This document shows, in pieces, positions 1-6,949 of a stretch of 7,440 nt of DNA. Both the position numbers and the translations under genes were made by a program. The notes below the pieces were generated by a model, which ran no database searches, was not told the origin of the DNA, and saw only the letters and a list, made by a program, of their open reading frames with translations. The stretch lies in the NCBI GenBank assembly GCA_030604545.1, contig JAUVVS010000091.1, positions 1 to 7,440 on the forward strand, written 5' to 3'. Source of the DNA: Deltaproteobacteria bacterium. Lineage in GTDB: Bacteria; Desulfobacterota; Desulfobacteria; Desulfobacterales; JAUVVS01. Positions within the stretch are counted from its first letter, which is position 1. The number at the start of each line of letters is the position of its first letter.

Positions 1-1599
1 GATCCCCTTGGACCTGATAACAGACTGATCTTTGCGCCTGGCTATTTGAGCGGTACGCCTCTCATAAATACCAGCCGATTATCCATCGGGGCTAAAAGCC
101 CCCTTACTGGAGGTATAAAAGAGAGCAATGTAGGTGGAACCGTTGCAGCTGATCTTGCGCATCTGGGCATAACGGCCGTGATCGTTGAGGGTCAGGCTCC
201 TGAAGGTGCGTATTATATTTTAAAAATAGATTTCAACGGAGACGCTGAACTGATTGATGCAGAAGGGTATAAGGGACTGCGGACATATGATTTGGTAAAA
301 AAATTAAAGACCATTTATGGCGCTAAGAACAGCATTACCTGTATTGGACCGGCCGGTGAATTTCAGCTGGCTGCCGCCTCCATCCAGACGACGGATGCCG
401 ACGGCCGACCTTGCAGGGCAGCCGGGCGCGGAGGCCTGGGTGCGGTGATGGGATCCAAAGGCTTAAAGGCGGTAATAGTGGCTCAAGGGGCGAAAAAAAA
501 TGATGCCCTGGCTGATCCCGCTGCGTTCAAGGAGGCTGCCAAAGCCTATGCAAAAGCGGTTAAGGCAGATGAATTCAGTGGAGAACTGCTTCCCAAGTAC
601 GGAACCGCTATACTGGTTGAACCAATCAACGCTGCTGGTGCATTCCCAACCTGCAATGCCCGCATGGGGCAGTTTGAGCATGTTTCAAAAATCAGTGGTG
701 AAACCATGGCAGATATAATCAAACAGCGAGGCGGCAAAACCACCCATAGAGGCTGTGCGGGATGCATCATTAATTGCTCCAACGAATATGTGGATAAAGA
801 TGGGAAATATGTCACCGCTTCTTTGGAATATGAAACCATCTGGTCTATGGGTGGGATGATCGGCAACGACGATCTAGATGTAATTGCCAAACTCGATTTT
901 CTCTGTGACGATATCGGCCTGGATACCATTAGCACAGGAGTAGCCATAGCGGTGGCTATGGATGCAGGATACAAAGAATTTGGTGACGGACAGGCAGCGA
1001 TTCGGATGGTGGAGGAAGTTGCCCAAGGCACAGAATTCGGCAAGCTACTTGGCAACGGCCCCGCGGCGGTGGGTAAACACTTCAACCATGGGCGGGTACC
1101 GGTTATCAAGGGACAGAGTATCGCAGCCTATGACCCAAGGGCTATTCAAGGCATGGCCGTTACGTATGCCACCAGTCCCATGGGAGGGGATCATACGGCT
1201 GGCTGGGTTGTGGACCAAAATTTAGAGGATTTTGGTGGAACTCTTGATCGGTTTTCAGCCGAAGGACAGGTGGAAGCATCCAGAGATACTCAGATTCATA
1301 TGGCGGCTGTGGATTCAGTAGGGATTTGTGACTTTGCGCAAAGTGGTTTTGGGGCGCCGGATGGGCTCGCAAATGTCTGCCAGATGGTCGCCGCAAAGCT
1401 AGGCAAGCCTTTTGGAGAGGATGACTGGACGGCTCTGGGTACCCTTGTTTTGAAGGCGGAAAGAGAATTTAACAGGAATGCCGGTTTCACAAGCAAGGAT
1501 GACAGACTGCCAAAGATGTTCTATGAGGAACCGTTACCGCCTCATAACAAAGTTGTTGTTATCAAAGACGAAGAAATGGACAAGACCTTTGATTTTTAA
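1..1599 (+). CDS. aldehyde:ferredoxin oxidoreductase family tungstoenzyme, 5'-truncated
   Basis: This is a tungstopterin enzyme of the AOR family, which oxidises aldehydes to carboxylates (or the reverse) with ferredoxin as electron partner in the cytoplasm. The frame is open to base 1 with no stop, so the gene starts outside the window; the TTG at 46 is inside the conserved N-terminal domain and is not the start. About 532 residues are visible, against roughly 600 in the family, so some 60-80 are missing. Family marks: KSPLTGGIKESNVGG near the left edge, RAAGRGGLGAVMGSK (cofactor-binding domain), the CxxCxxxC cluster motif with Cys codons at 754, 763 and 775, LEYET at 823-837, the DTIS segment, PMGGDHTAG, and the DxxGxC motif with the fourth cluster Cys at 1327. 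All four [4Fe-4S] ligands are present. The MoaD-like gene follows directly. The substrate cannot be read from the sequence; related AOR-fold proteins include benzoyl-CoA reductase BamB, so the exact reaction is open. Confidence 0.93.
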   Translation, partial: DPLGPDNRLIFAPGYLSGTPLINTSRLSIGAKSPLTGGIKESNVGGTVAADLAHLGITAVIVEGQAPEGAYYILKIDFNGDAELIDAEGYKGLRTYDLVKKLKTIYGAKNSITCIGPAGEFQLAAASIQTTDADGRPCRAAGRGGLGAVMGSKGLKAVIVAQGAKKNDALADPAAFKEAAKAYAKAVKADEFSGELLPKYGTAILVEPINAAGAFPTCNARMGQFEHVSKISGETMADIIKQRGGKTTHRGCAGCIINCSNEYVDKDGKYVTASLEYETIWSMGGMIGNDDLDVIAKLDFLCDDIGLDTISTGVAIAVAMDAGYKEFGDGQAAIRMVEEVAQGTEFGKLLGNGPAAVGKHFNHGRVPVIKGQSIAAYDPRAIQGMAVTYATSPMGGDHTAGWVVDQNLEDFGGTLDRFSAEGQVEASRDTQIHMAAVDSVGICDFAQSGFGAPDGLANVCQMVAAKLGKPFGEDDWTALGTLVLKAEREFNRNAGFTSKDDRLPKMFYEEPLPPHNKVVVIKDEEMDKTFDF

Positions 1600-1611
1600 A
1601 AGATATCGGCA

Positions 1612-1851
1612 ATGAAAGTTAAGGTGAGATTATTCGGAACGTTGGGAAAGCAATTTCCTAACCACGACCCTATAAAAGAGCTTGAAGTAGAGATTCCGGA
1701 AAACTCAAATGTAATCAATCTTCTTGAGCAGTTGAATATTTCACGAGCCAAAGTGGGTATCATCTCCGTTGATAACCGTCTAGTAAAGGCTGATAAAATT
1801 TTAAAGGAGGGAGCTTTCGTCCGCGTATTTCATCCTATTTTTGGAGGATAG
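1612..1851 (+). CDS. MoaD/ThiS-family sulfur carrier protein
   Basis: A 79-residue beta-grasp (ubiquitin-like) protein of the MoaD/ThiS type. It begins MKVKVRLFGTLGKQF, a usual MoaD opening, and ends VRVFHPIFGG; the terminal Gly-Gly is the site that is adenylated and then thiocarboxylated. In molybdopterin biosynthesis this thiocarboxylate supplies the dithiolene sulfur of the pterin that binds Mo or W. It starts 12 bases after the AOR stop without a clear Shine-Dalgarno sequence, which suggests translation coupled to the AOR. The neighbourhood supports a role in making the tungsten-pterin for that enzyme. This pairing of a MoaD-like gene with an AOR gene recurs in anaerobes (family knowledge). 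A ThiS role in thiamine synthesis is possible from fold alone but less likely here. Confidence 0.85.
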   Translation: MKVKVRLFGTLGKQFPNHDPIKELEVEIPENSNVINLLEQLNISRAKVGIISVDNRLVKADKILKEGAFVRVFHPIFGG

Positions 1852-2255
1852 GAACTCCTTATATAAAATATCCTTGCAGCATGTCGTAGTGATATTTATC
1901 AGCAGTGTCTTTTATCAAACAAGGTCATTTAAAGGACAAGTTTAAGTAAATTAAATAGATTCTCAAAACTATGTCTCAATTTCAGAGTATCAGTTCGAGT
2001 TAAGGTTTTGAGGTATCATCTTTGGGAAAATTAGAGATAAAGTAATTGTAAAAAAACTGACATCGTATTTTGAAGATGCTATGGACTTAAAATACTTAAA
2101 ATAAATAAAATAGATAAACTTCTTAAGTACGAACATGTCCTTAAACTAAAACGCACTGCTTACATCACAACAGATCTTCGTTGTTGAAAAACTGGTGCAG
2201 GTTTGTGAAATGAGTGCAGGGCCTGAAGAGTATCTCGTGTCTTAAAGGAATTAGC

Positions 2256-2276
2256 TCTTGACGTCTTCCGTCAAGA
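2256..2276. repeat. perfect 8-bp hairpin
   Basis: TCTTGACG (2256-2263) and CGTCAAGA (2269-2276) are perfect inverted copies separated by the five bases TCTTC. No T-run follows on either side, so this is not an ordinary intrinsic terminator. It lies about 150-175 bases before the TIGR04076-like gene and could be an RNA structure in its leader or a protein-binding dyad. Confidence 0.6.
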
Positions 2277-2324
2277 CATCGCACTGCGGATCCATTAATC
2301 CAGATATGGTCCCAGGCATATCAA

Positions 2325-2345
2325 AGCCCCTAACTCACAGGGGCT
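2325..2345. repeat. perfect 7-bp GC-rich hairpin
   Basis: AGCCCCT (2325-2331) and AGGGGCT (2339-2345) form a GC-rich stem with a 7-base loop. There is no following T-run, so termination on its own is unlikely. It lies 59 bases before the ATG at 2405 and is the second such hairpin in under 100 bases. Confidence 0.55.
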
Positions 2346-2404
2346 GAAGTTGAGCCGAATATGTTATGCATTAACCTTCATAATGGAGAGGAAAGAAATC
2401 AAAA

Positions 2405-2947
2405 ATGAAAAAAAGTAAGGAGGTTTATGCAGTGGAAGAGATAAGAGGAGAATGCTCGGCTCATCAAGTAGGAAACAAGATAGTTATTGAATCTGATGGA
2501 ACAACTGAAAAACTTAATCTTGAAGAAACAGATGCCGTATGCATGAGGGTTATTGATAGCATGTGGAATCGCATGACATGGCAGGGAGCTGAGGACGACT
2601 ACCTAAGATTCCTTGCGGGTGTGGTGGGCGAATGCAGGATAGCTTGCCCTCACCCTGGCAAACCTTATACTTCATGTGGGACCACAATTTTCAGAGTCAC
2701 AAGAGAGGGGTTTAGAACTTTCACTCCAAACCCAGACGAAATACTTGAGTGCCCGTCATGGGGGCCTCCTACCTGTGAGGGCAAAGTTGTTTTTAGATTG
2801 GAACCTGTACCAAACGAAGAACCATTTGGCGATGACTATTATAAAACCCTTGCAGATTTGGGACATCCAATGATTCCTGAATATTACTTAAAAAATTATG
2901 CATCTGAAGAGACACAGCAAGAAAGGGCGAAACTCATACAAGAGTAG
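2405..2947 (+). CDS. cysteine-rich protein resembling the TIGR04076 family
   Basis: A cytoplasmic protein of 180 residues from the ATG, or 171 from GTG 2432. It has seven cysteines (17, 46, 77, 81, 91, 116, 124 counted from the ATG) and no signal peptide or membrane segment. The opening EEIRGECSAHQVGNKIVI and the later CPHPGKPYTSCGTTIFRVTRE resemble the layout of TIGR04076 proteins, short Cys-rich proteins of unknown function common in anaerobes, but those are usually about 90 residues, so this one is longer, with an extra Cys-containing half and a charged helical tail. Start choice: the ATG has GGAGAGG 13 bases upstream, which is long; the GTG at 2432 has TAAGGAGGT (2416-2424) at ideal distance and begins the conserved part, so I favour GTG. 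The gene stands alone between two long spacers. The cysteines could bind metal or an Fe-S cluster, but no standard cluster motif is clear. The family call is from memory and only moderately sure; the coding call is firmer. Confidence 0.75.
   Translation: MKKSKEVYAVEEIRGECSAHQVGNKIVIESDGTTEKLNLEETDAVCMRVIDSMWNRMTWQGAEDDYLRFLAGVVGECRIACPHPGKPYTSCGTTIFRVTREGFRTFTPNPDEILECPSWGPPTCEGKVVFRLEPVPNEEPFGDDYYKTLADLGHPMIPEYYLKNYASEETQQERAKLIQE
2416..2424 (+). promoter_or_regulatory. perfect Shine-Dalgarno sequence inside the annotated reading frame
   Basis: TAAGGAGGT is fully complementary to the 3' end of bacterial 16S rRNA and sits 7 bases before the in-frame GTG at 2432. This decides the start in favour of GTG over the ATG at 2405, unless both are used. 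Confidence 0.7.
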
Positions 2948-3498
2948 ATAAAACTGGGACGGCCAAAATTCTGGGAAAAATGGAGAGAGGTTCAAAAAAT
3001 ATTCAGCAGTAATCCTGATCTAACTCGGCCCACATTTTAGTGCTACGTAGAAATCCCGGCCCTCCAGGTCACGCCAGAGGAATTAGGCTTTGCCTAAAAA
3101 ATATTTCTGAAATTGTGGTAGCAAAGCAATGAATCGCGCGAAAAGCTGGGTCCTATAAGCCCGGGTAGTCCAATTCAAGCGATTTCTTTATTCTCTTGAG
3201 GTAAAAAAACCAGCATTACATTTGTGAATTTGAACCATAGGCCCGCTAAACAATATAATCTGAATTTTGCTACAAGTGATGACAAATGGGCGGATGATTT
3301 CCAACCAATTAACAACTTTTTGATTAATCCTACTTCGTCACATTCTATTTTCGGATAAAAGCTCATGGAATAGTTGCTTTCGATAGGTGGATTCAATTGC
3401 ACTAAGACGACGTTGGTGCCGGATATACATTTGGCGAAAAATATTTTTTCCCGTAACATTTCGCCATGTAAGATATAAAGAAAAAGCAAGGGGGAGTT
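2948..3498. other. intergenic spacer with coding-like fragments
   Basis: About 550 bases before the GRE with no intact gene. Directly after the TAG stop of the Cys-rich gene the same frame stays open for 30 codons (2948-3037) and reads as a plausible charged helix including KFWEKWREVQKIF, ending at another TAG. An overlapping frame is open at 3019-3129 for 37 codons and includes PGHARGIRLCLKNISEIVV. Neither has a good start or a family I recognise; they look like gene debris or read-through sequence. A 104-codon minus-strand frame at 3175-3489 has a composition that does not convince me. The right end holds the inverted repeat and ribosome binding site of the GRE gene. Confidence 0.45.
3427..3470. 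promoter_or_regulatory. inverted repeat just upstream of the glycyl radical enzyme gene
   Basis: TGGCGAAA (3432-3439) is mirrored by TTTCGCCA (3459-3466), and the outer flanks ACAT and ATGT extend the dyad with a two-base offset. The stem encloses 19 AT-rich bases. It ends 32 bases before the GRE start codon, so it could be an operator or a hairpin in the mRNA leader. It is not a terminator: no T-run follows. Confidence 0.55.
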
Positions 3499-5889
3499 AT
3501 GAGAAAAGAAAAAAATACATCACCATTTCTGCGAATTGAAAAACTGTTAGACAGGTACTTTGAATCAAAACCATCACTTTGCATCGAAAGAGTCGTCGCT
3601 TATACAAATATATTTAAAGAATCTGAGGGAGAATCATTTATAATAAGAAGAGCAAAAGCTTTTAAGAGGTGTTGTCAAACTAAAAGTATAAATATTAATT
3701 CTGAAGAATTAATTGTTGGGGGTGCTGCCTCTAAACCAAGGGCTGCAATTTTTTGTCCCGAACATGCTTCTTCCTGGTTAAGAGAAGAAATAGACGAACT
3801 TTCAACTAGACATCAAGATCCATATGACGTAGACGAGGAGCAAAAAGAAATATTAAAAGATAATATTTTCCCTTATTGGGAGGGCAAGACAATTAGTGAT
3901 CACTGGATAAAGCAAATACCACCAGAAGTGAAAGAAATAGCTGTGAAAACAGGGATAATTGATGTGGAGATCAAAACACAGAGCGCACCAGGGGAAATTG
4001 CACCCGGTTTTGAAATGATAATTAACAAAGGATTTAATCATATTATAAGTGAGGCAGAGAAAAAGCTTGATTCATTAGATCATGTGAATCCTGAAGATTA
4101 TGAAAAAATTAACTTTTATAAAGCAGTAATTATTTCGGCAGAGGGAATAATTGAACTTGCAAAGCGATATGCAGAATTGGCAAAAAAACTTATGAAAGAA
4201 GAAGGGGACCTCGAAAGAAAGGCAGAACTTAAAAAAATTTCTGAAATGTGTGAGTGGGTACCAGCAAACCCAGCACGAACGTTTTGGGAAGCTTTACAGC
4301 TGCTTTGGTTTGTACAAATAGGATGTTATATTGAGGGAAACGGTCCTTCCTATTCACCCGGCAGAGTTGACCAATATCTTTACCCATTCTATAAGAAAGA
4401 CATAGAAGAAGGAAAGATTACCGAAGAAGAAGCATTAGAGTTAATTGAGTGTTTATACGTCAAATTTGCCGAAAACACATGGTTCTTAAGTAAGAATGCT
4501 GCGATGTATTTTGCAGGTTATCAACCTTATCAAAATATAACTATAGGTGGAGTTAAACCCGACGGTAGTGATGCTACAAATGAATTGTCTTACATGTTTA
4601 TAAAAGCAAAGATGGATGTTCGACTTCATTCGCCTTCATTGGCTGTAAGAGTTTATAAACAAAGCCCTGAAGAGTTTTTAATAGCAGTTGCCAAATTGTC
4701 AAAGCTGGGAACAGGATTTCCGGCGATACACAATGATGAGGTTGCAATAAAAATGATGCTTCTGACAGGGACAAGCATTGAAGATGCACGGAATTATCAG
4801 CTGGTCGGCTGCGTTGAACCCTACATTCCAGGTAAGATGTCAAAATGGACAGATGGAGGACACTATAATTTTGCTTCAGCTATGGAGTTTGCCCTCACCA
4901 ATGGTGTGAGCATTATAAATGAAAACAAACAGTTGGGGCCAAAAACTGGTGACCCCAAAGAGATGACCTTCATTGAATTGAAGGAGGCAGTAAAGAAACA
5001 TTTAGCATATTTTATTCGCAACATAGCAACTGCCTGCCATGTTGCCGAGAGATTACATGCTAAACTTACCCCTTATCCATATATGTCATCATTGATAGAT
5101 GGATGCTTAGAAAAAGGTATGGATATTACAACTGGAGGGGCACATTATACGATAGGTCCCGCATTCATAGGAACTGGGATAGCAGATTTAGCAAATTCCT
5201 TGGCAACGCTTAAGAAATTTGTCTATGAAAATAAATCAGTAAGTATGGAGAAGATGCTTGATGCAATAGAACATAATTTCAAAAACCGCGATAATCTTAG
5301 ATTGAAATTATTTAATAAAAGCCCAGCATTTGGTAATGATGACGATTATGTTGATGGATTCGCTCGTGAAATGACAGATTTCGCATTTAATGAGATATCG
5401 AGGTATAAATCCTATCGGGGGCAAAACTTTATTTCAGGATTATATCCCGTTGCGTCTCATGTTCCACACGGATTGGTTGTTTCAGCGCTTCCCTATGGAA
5501 GATTAGCTGGAACCCCATTGGCGGATGGATGTTCTCCAAAGGGAGGAACAGATAAAAATGGTCCAACCGCAGTATTGAAATCAGTTTCAAAGATTAATCA
5601 TGATGCTCATGTTGCCGGGACCCTACTAAATATGAGATTAGATCCTGGAACGATAAAGGATGAGGATGGTGAAAAAAGAATTGCAGCATTAATAAGATCA
5701 TTTATAGACTTAAATATTTTTCACATTCAGTTCAACGCAGTAACAAGTGATGTATTGAAGGAAGCTCAAAATAGTCCTGAAGAATATAAATCGTTAATCG
5801 TAAGGGTTGCTGGATATAGTGCATATTTTGTAGAGTTATGTCGTGAAATGCAAGACGATATCATACAAAGGACGGTCCATGCATTATGA
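3499..5889 (+). CDS. glycyl radical enzyme of the dehydratase/lyase (PFL-like) type, substrate unknown
   Basis: A 796-residue member of the pyruvate formate-lyase superfamily, full length for the glycerol dehydratase/CutC-like branch (about 790-850). It has a large PFL barrel domain and a C-terminal glycyl radical domain. Visible landmarks: NG-x3-SPGR-x-DQY near residue 285, the cysteine loop GCVEP with Cys438 (thiyl radical) and Glu440 (general base), Asp452 fourteen residues later as in glycerol dehydratase, and the glycine loop RVAGYSAYF with Gly772, which becomes the radical. Cys to Gly spacing is 334, like glycerol dehydratase (330) and CutC (332). The GCVEP loop, rather than the paired Cys-Cys of PFL, points to a radical elimination or lyase reaction. 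Against glycerol dehydratase from memory, its two substrate-binding histidines (164, 281) correspond to Glu166 and Pro283, so the substrate differs. ATG 3499 follows AAGGGGGAG. No small subunit gene, as in benzylsuccinate synthase or hydroxyphenylacetate decarboxylase, is adjacent. The activase lies downstream, past a terminator. Confidence 0.93.
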   Translation: MRKEKNTSPFLRIEKLLDRYFESKPSLCIERVVAYTNIFKESEGESFIIRRAKAFKRCCQTKSININSEELIVGGAASKPRAAIFCPEHASSWLREEIDELSTRHQDPYDVDEEQKEILKDNIFPYWEGKTISDHWIKQIPPEVKEIAVKTGIIDVEIKTQSAPGEIAPGFEMIINKGFNHIISEAEKKLDSLDHVNPEDYEKINFYKAVIISAEGIIELAKRYAELAKKLMKEEGDLERKAELKKISEMCEWVPANPARTFWEALQLLWFVQIGCYIEGNGPSYSPGRVDQYLYPFYKKDIEEGKITEEEALELIECLYVKFAENTWFLSKNAAMYFAGYQPYQNITIGGVKPDGSDATNELSYMFIKAKMDVRLHSPSLAVRVYKQSPEEFLIAVAKLSKLGTGFPAIHNDEVAIKMMLLTGTSIEDARNYQLVGCVEPYIPGKMSKWTDGGHYNFASAMEFALTNGVSIINENKQLGPKTGDPKEMTFIELKEAVKKHLAYFIRNIATACHVAERLHAKLTPYPYMSSLIDGCLEKGMDITTGGAHYTIGPAFIGTGIADLANSLATLKKFVYENKSVSMEKMLDAIEHNFKNRDNLRLKLFNKSPAFGNDDDYVDGFAREMTDFAFNEISRYKSYRGQNFISGLYPVASHVPHGLVVSALPYGRLAGTPLADGCSPKGGTDKNGPTAVLKSVSKINHDAHVAGTLLNMRLDPGTIKDEDGEKRIAALIRSFIDLNIFHIQFNAVTSDVLKEAQNSPEEYKSLIVRVAGYSAYFVELCREMQDDIIQRTVHAL

Positions 5890-5911
5890 CCTCTGTTTTA
5901 TTACTTGATGC

Positions 5912-5957
5912 ATGCTTGTCTGGCCCAGCTGCGCGGCGCCTGACAAGCGTTTTTTTT
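5912..5957 (+). terminator. intrinsic terminator after the glycyl radical enzyme gene
   Basis: GCTTGTC (5914-5920) pairs with GACAAGC (5942-5948); the stem continues inside with GGC/GCC and CC/GG pairs, and a run of eight T follows at 5950-5957. This is a textbook rho-independent terminator 22 bases after the GRE stop. It separates the GRE from its activase, implying reduced or independent expression of the latter. Confidence 0.9.
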
Positions 5958-5962
5958 ATGCG

Positions 5963-5984
5963 AAGTTAAGATACGTATTAACTT
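5963..5984. promoter_or_regulatory. operator-like palindrome before the activase gene
   Basis: AAGTTAA (5963-5969) and TTAACTT (5978-5984) are perfect inverted copies with an 8-base spacer, a size typical of sites bound by dimeric helix-turn-helix regulators. It sits between the terminator and the activase start at 6020. A matching promoter could not be placed with confidence. Confidence 0.5.
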
Positions 5985-6019
5985 ACAAACGATCATCACA
6001 AATAAGAAGGTAGCAGACT

Positions 6020-6949
6020 TTGAATAACATATCGAATGAAAAAGGCTTAATTTCAGATATACAAAAATTTTCAACTCACGATGGCCCCGGAATTCGGACA
6101 TTAGTTTTTATGAAAGGGTGCCCTATAAGATGTTTATGGTGTAGTAATCCGGAAACTCAGAATCATCATGAAGAGATAGTATTTTTTCAGAAAAATTGTA
6201 TAGGTTGTGGTGAATGTGCTGAGATATGTCCTTTGGGAGCAATTGAAACTGAAACTTTTAAGATTGATTGGGATATCTGCGACAATTGTGGGAAGTGTGC
6301 TGAAATATGCCCCGTTAACTCTAAAAAACTTATAGGAAAATGGTATACAGTATCCGAATTGATTAAAGAAGTAGAGGCCGATAGAATTTTTTACAGAAAT
6401 TCAGATGGTGGAGTAACTGTCAGCGGGGGAGAACCAGCGCTACAATATAAATTTGTTTCGAGTTTCCTCAAGAAGTGTCAGGGACTCAATCTTAACACTG
6501 CAATTGAAACCTGTGGTTATGCAAAATGGGAACATTTAGAAGCAATTGTAAAATATTCAGATCTAGTGTTTTTTGATATTAAACACATGGATTCTGAAAT
6601 CCATAAGAATTTGACAGGAAAAAGCAATAAATTGATTTTAAAAAATGCAAAAACTGTGAGTTCAATAGCACCTGTAATTATACGTTTTCCAATAATTCCG
6701 GGATATAATGATACAAAGAAAAATTTAGAAGCTACAGTCAGTTTCGTTAAAACATTGAAAAAAGTTGAAAAAATAGAACTACTTCCATATCATTCATTAG
6801 GAGAATATAAGTATAAATCATTGGGTAAACGGTACAGGCTACGGAACATTTCTTTAGAGGAAGGGAAAGACATTTTCAAGCATAAGAAATTAATTAGCAG
6901 TTATGGGTGCAAAGTAGAGATAATACATAGTTGGTACACGCAAAAATGA
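6020..6949 (+). CDS. glycyl radical enzyme activating enzyme (radical SAM, two-cluster ferredoxin insert)
   Basis: A 309-residue radical-SAM activase that uses reduced [4Fe-4S] and S-adenosylmethionine to abstract hydrogen from the glycine of its partner enzyme, here most likely Gly772 of the upstream GRE. Landmarks: IQKFSTHDGPGIRTLVFMKG, the radical-SAM cysteines CxxxCxxC at 34, 38 and 41, a ferredoxin-like insert with CxxCxxCxxxC at 60-70 and again at 87-97 (two extra [4Fe-4S] clusters), and the SAM-binding GGEP at 136-139. The insert is usual for activases of non-PFL glycyl radical enzymes and absent from PflA. Length is normal for the group (about 300). The start is TTG at 6020, with AGAAGG at 6005-6010 nine bases upstream; no ATG lies nearby in frame, and the TTG places the conserved N-terminus correctly. 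Base composition is AT-rich like the GRE. A strong terminator and a palindrome separate it from the GRE. Confidence 0.93.
   Translation: MNNISNEKGLISDIQKFSTHDGPGIRTLVFMKGCPIRCLWCSNPETQNHHEEIVFFQKNCIGCGECAEICPLGAIETETFKIDWDICDNCGKCAEICPVNSKKLIGKWYTVSELIKEVEADRIFYRNSDGGVTVSGGEPALQYKFVSSFLKKCQGLNLNTAIETCGYAKWEHLEAIVKYSDLVFFDIKHMDSEIHKNLTGKSNKLILKNAKTVSSIAPVIIRFPIIPGYNDTKKNLEATVSFVKTLKKVEKIELLPYHSLGEYKYKSLGKRYRLRNISLEEGKDIFKHKKLISSYGCKVEIIHSWYTQK

Larger units (their letters stand above)
1852..2404. other. intergenic spacer with no supported gene
   Basis: About 550 bases without a gene I can defend. The left two thirds are AT-rich with frequent stops in all frames. It contains an inverted repeat CTCAAAAC (1962-1969) / GTTTTGAG (2005-2012) with a 35-base spacer, and a 31-codon open stretch at 2150-2242, ending at a TAA, whose translation includes VVEKLVQVCEMSAGPEEYLV. 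That translation looks protein-like but has no start codon near its left end, and I do not recognise it; it may be the tail of a decayed gene. The two strongest hairpins near the right end are listed separately. No convincing promoter is visible. Confidence 0.5.

Noticed and set aside
46..48. TTG as the start of the AOR gene
   Set aside because: The frame is open to base 1 and the residues before it (LIFAPGYL) match the conserved AOR N-terminal domain, so the start is outside the window.
546..1109. Minus-strand 187-codon frame
   Set aside because: It lies opposite the well-supported AOR gene and has no family features; it is a shadow.
3413..3435. Possible sigma-54 promoter (TTGGTGCC...) before the GRE
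   Set aside because: The required GC at the -12 element is absent at the right distance from GG.
3175..3489. Minus-strand 104-codon frame as a gene
   Set aside because: No recognisable domain, poor start context, and it overlaps the leader and inverted repeat of the GRE gene.
3499..5889. Benzylsuccinate/alkylsuccinate synthase or hydroxyphenylacetate decarboxylase identity
   Set aside because: No adjacent small subunit gene, and length and Cys-Gly spacing are closer to the dehydratase branch for the decarboxylase; the GCVEP loop with Glu favours dehydratase/lyase chemistry. Not excluded absolutely.
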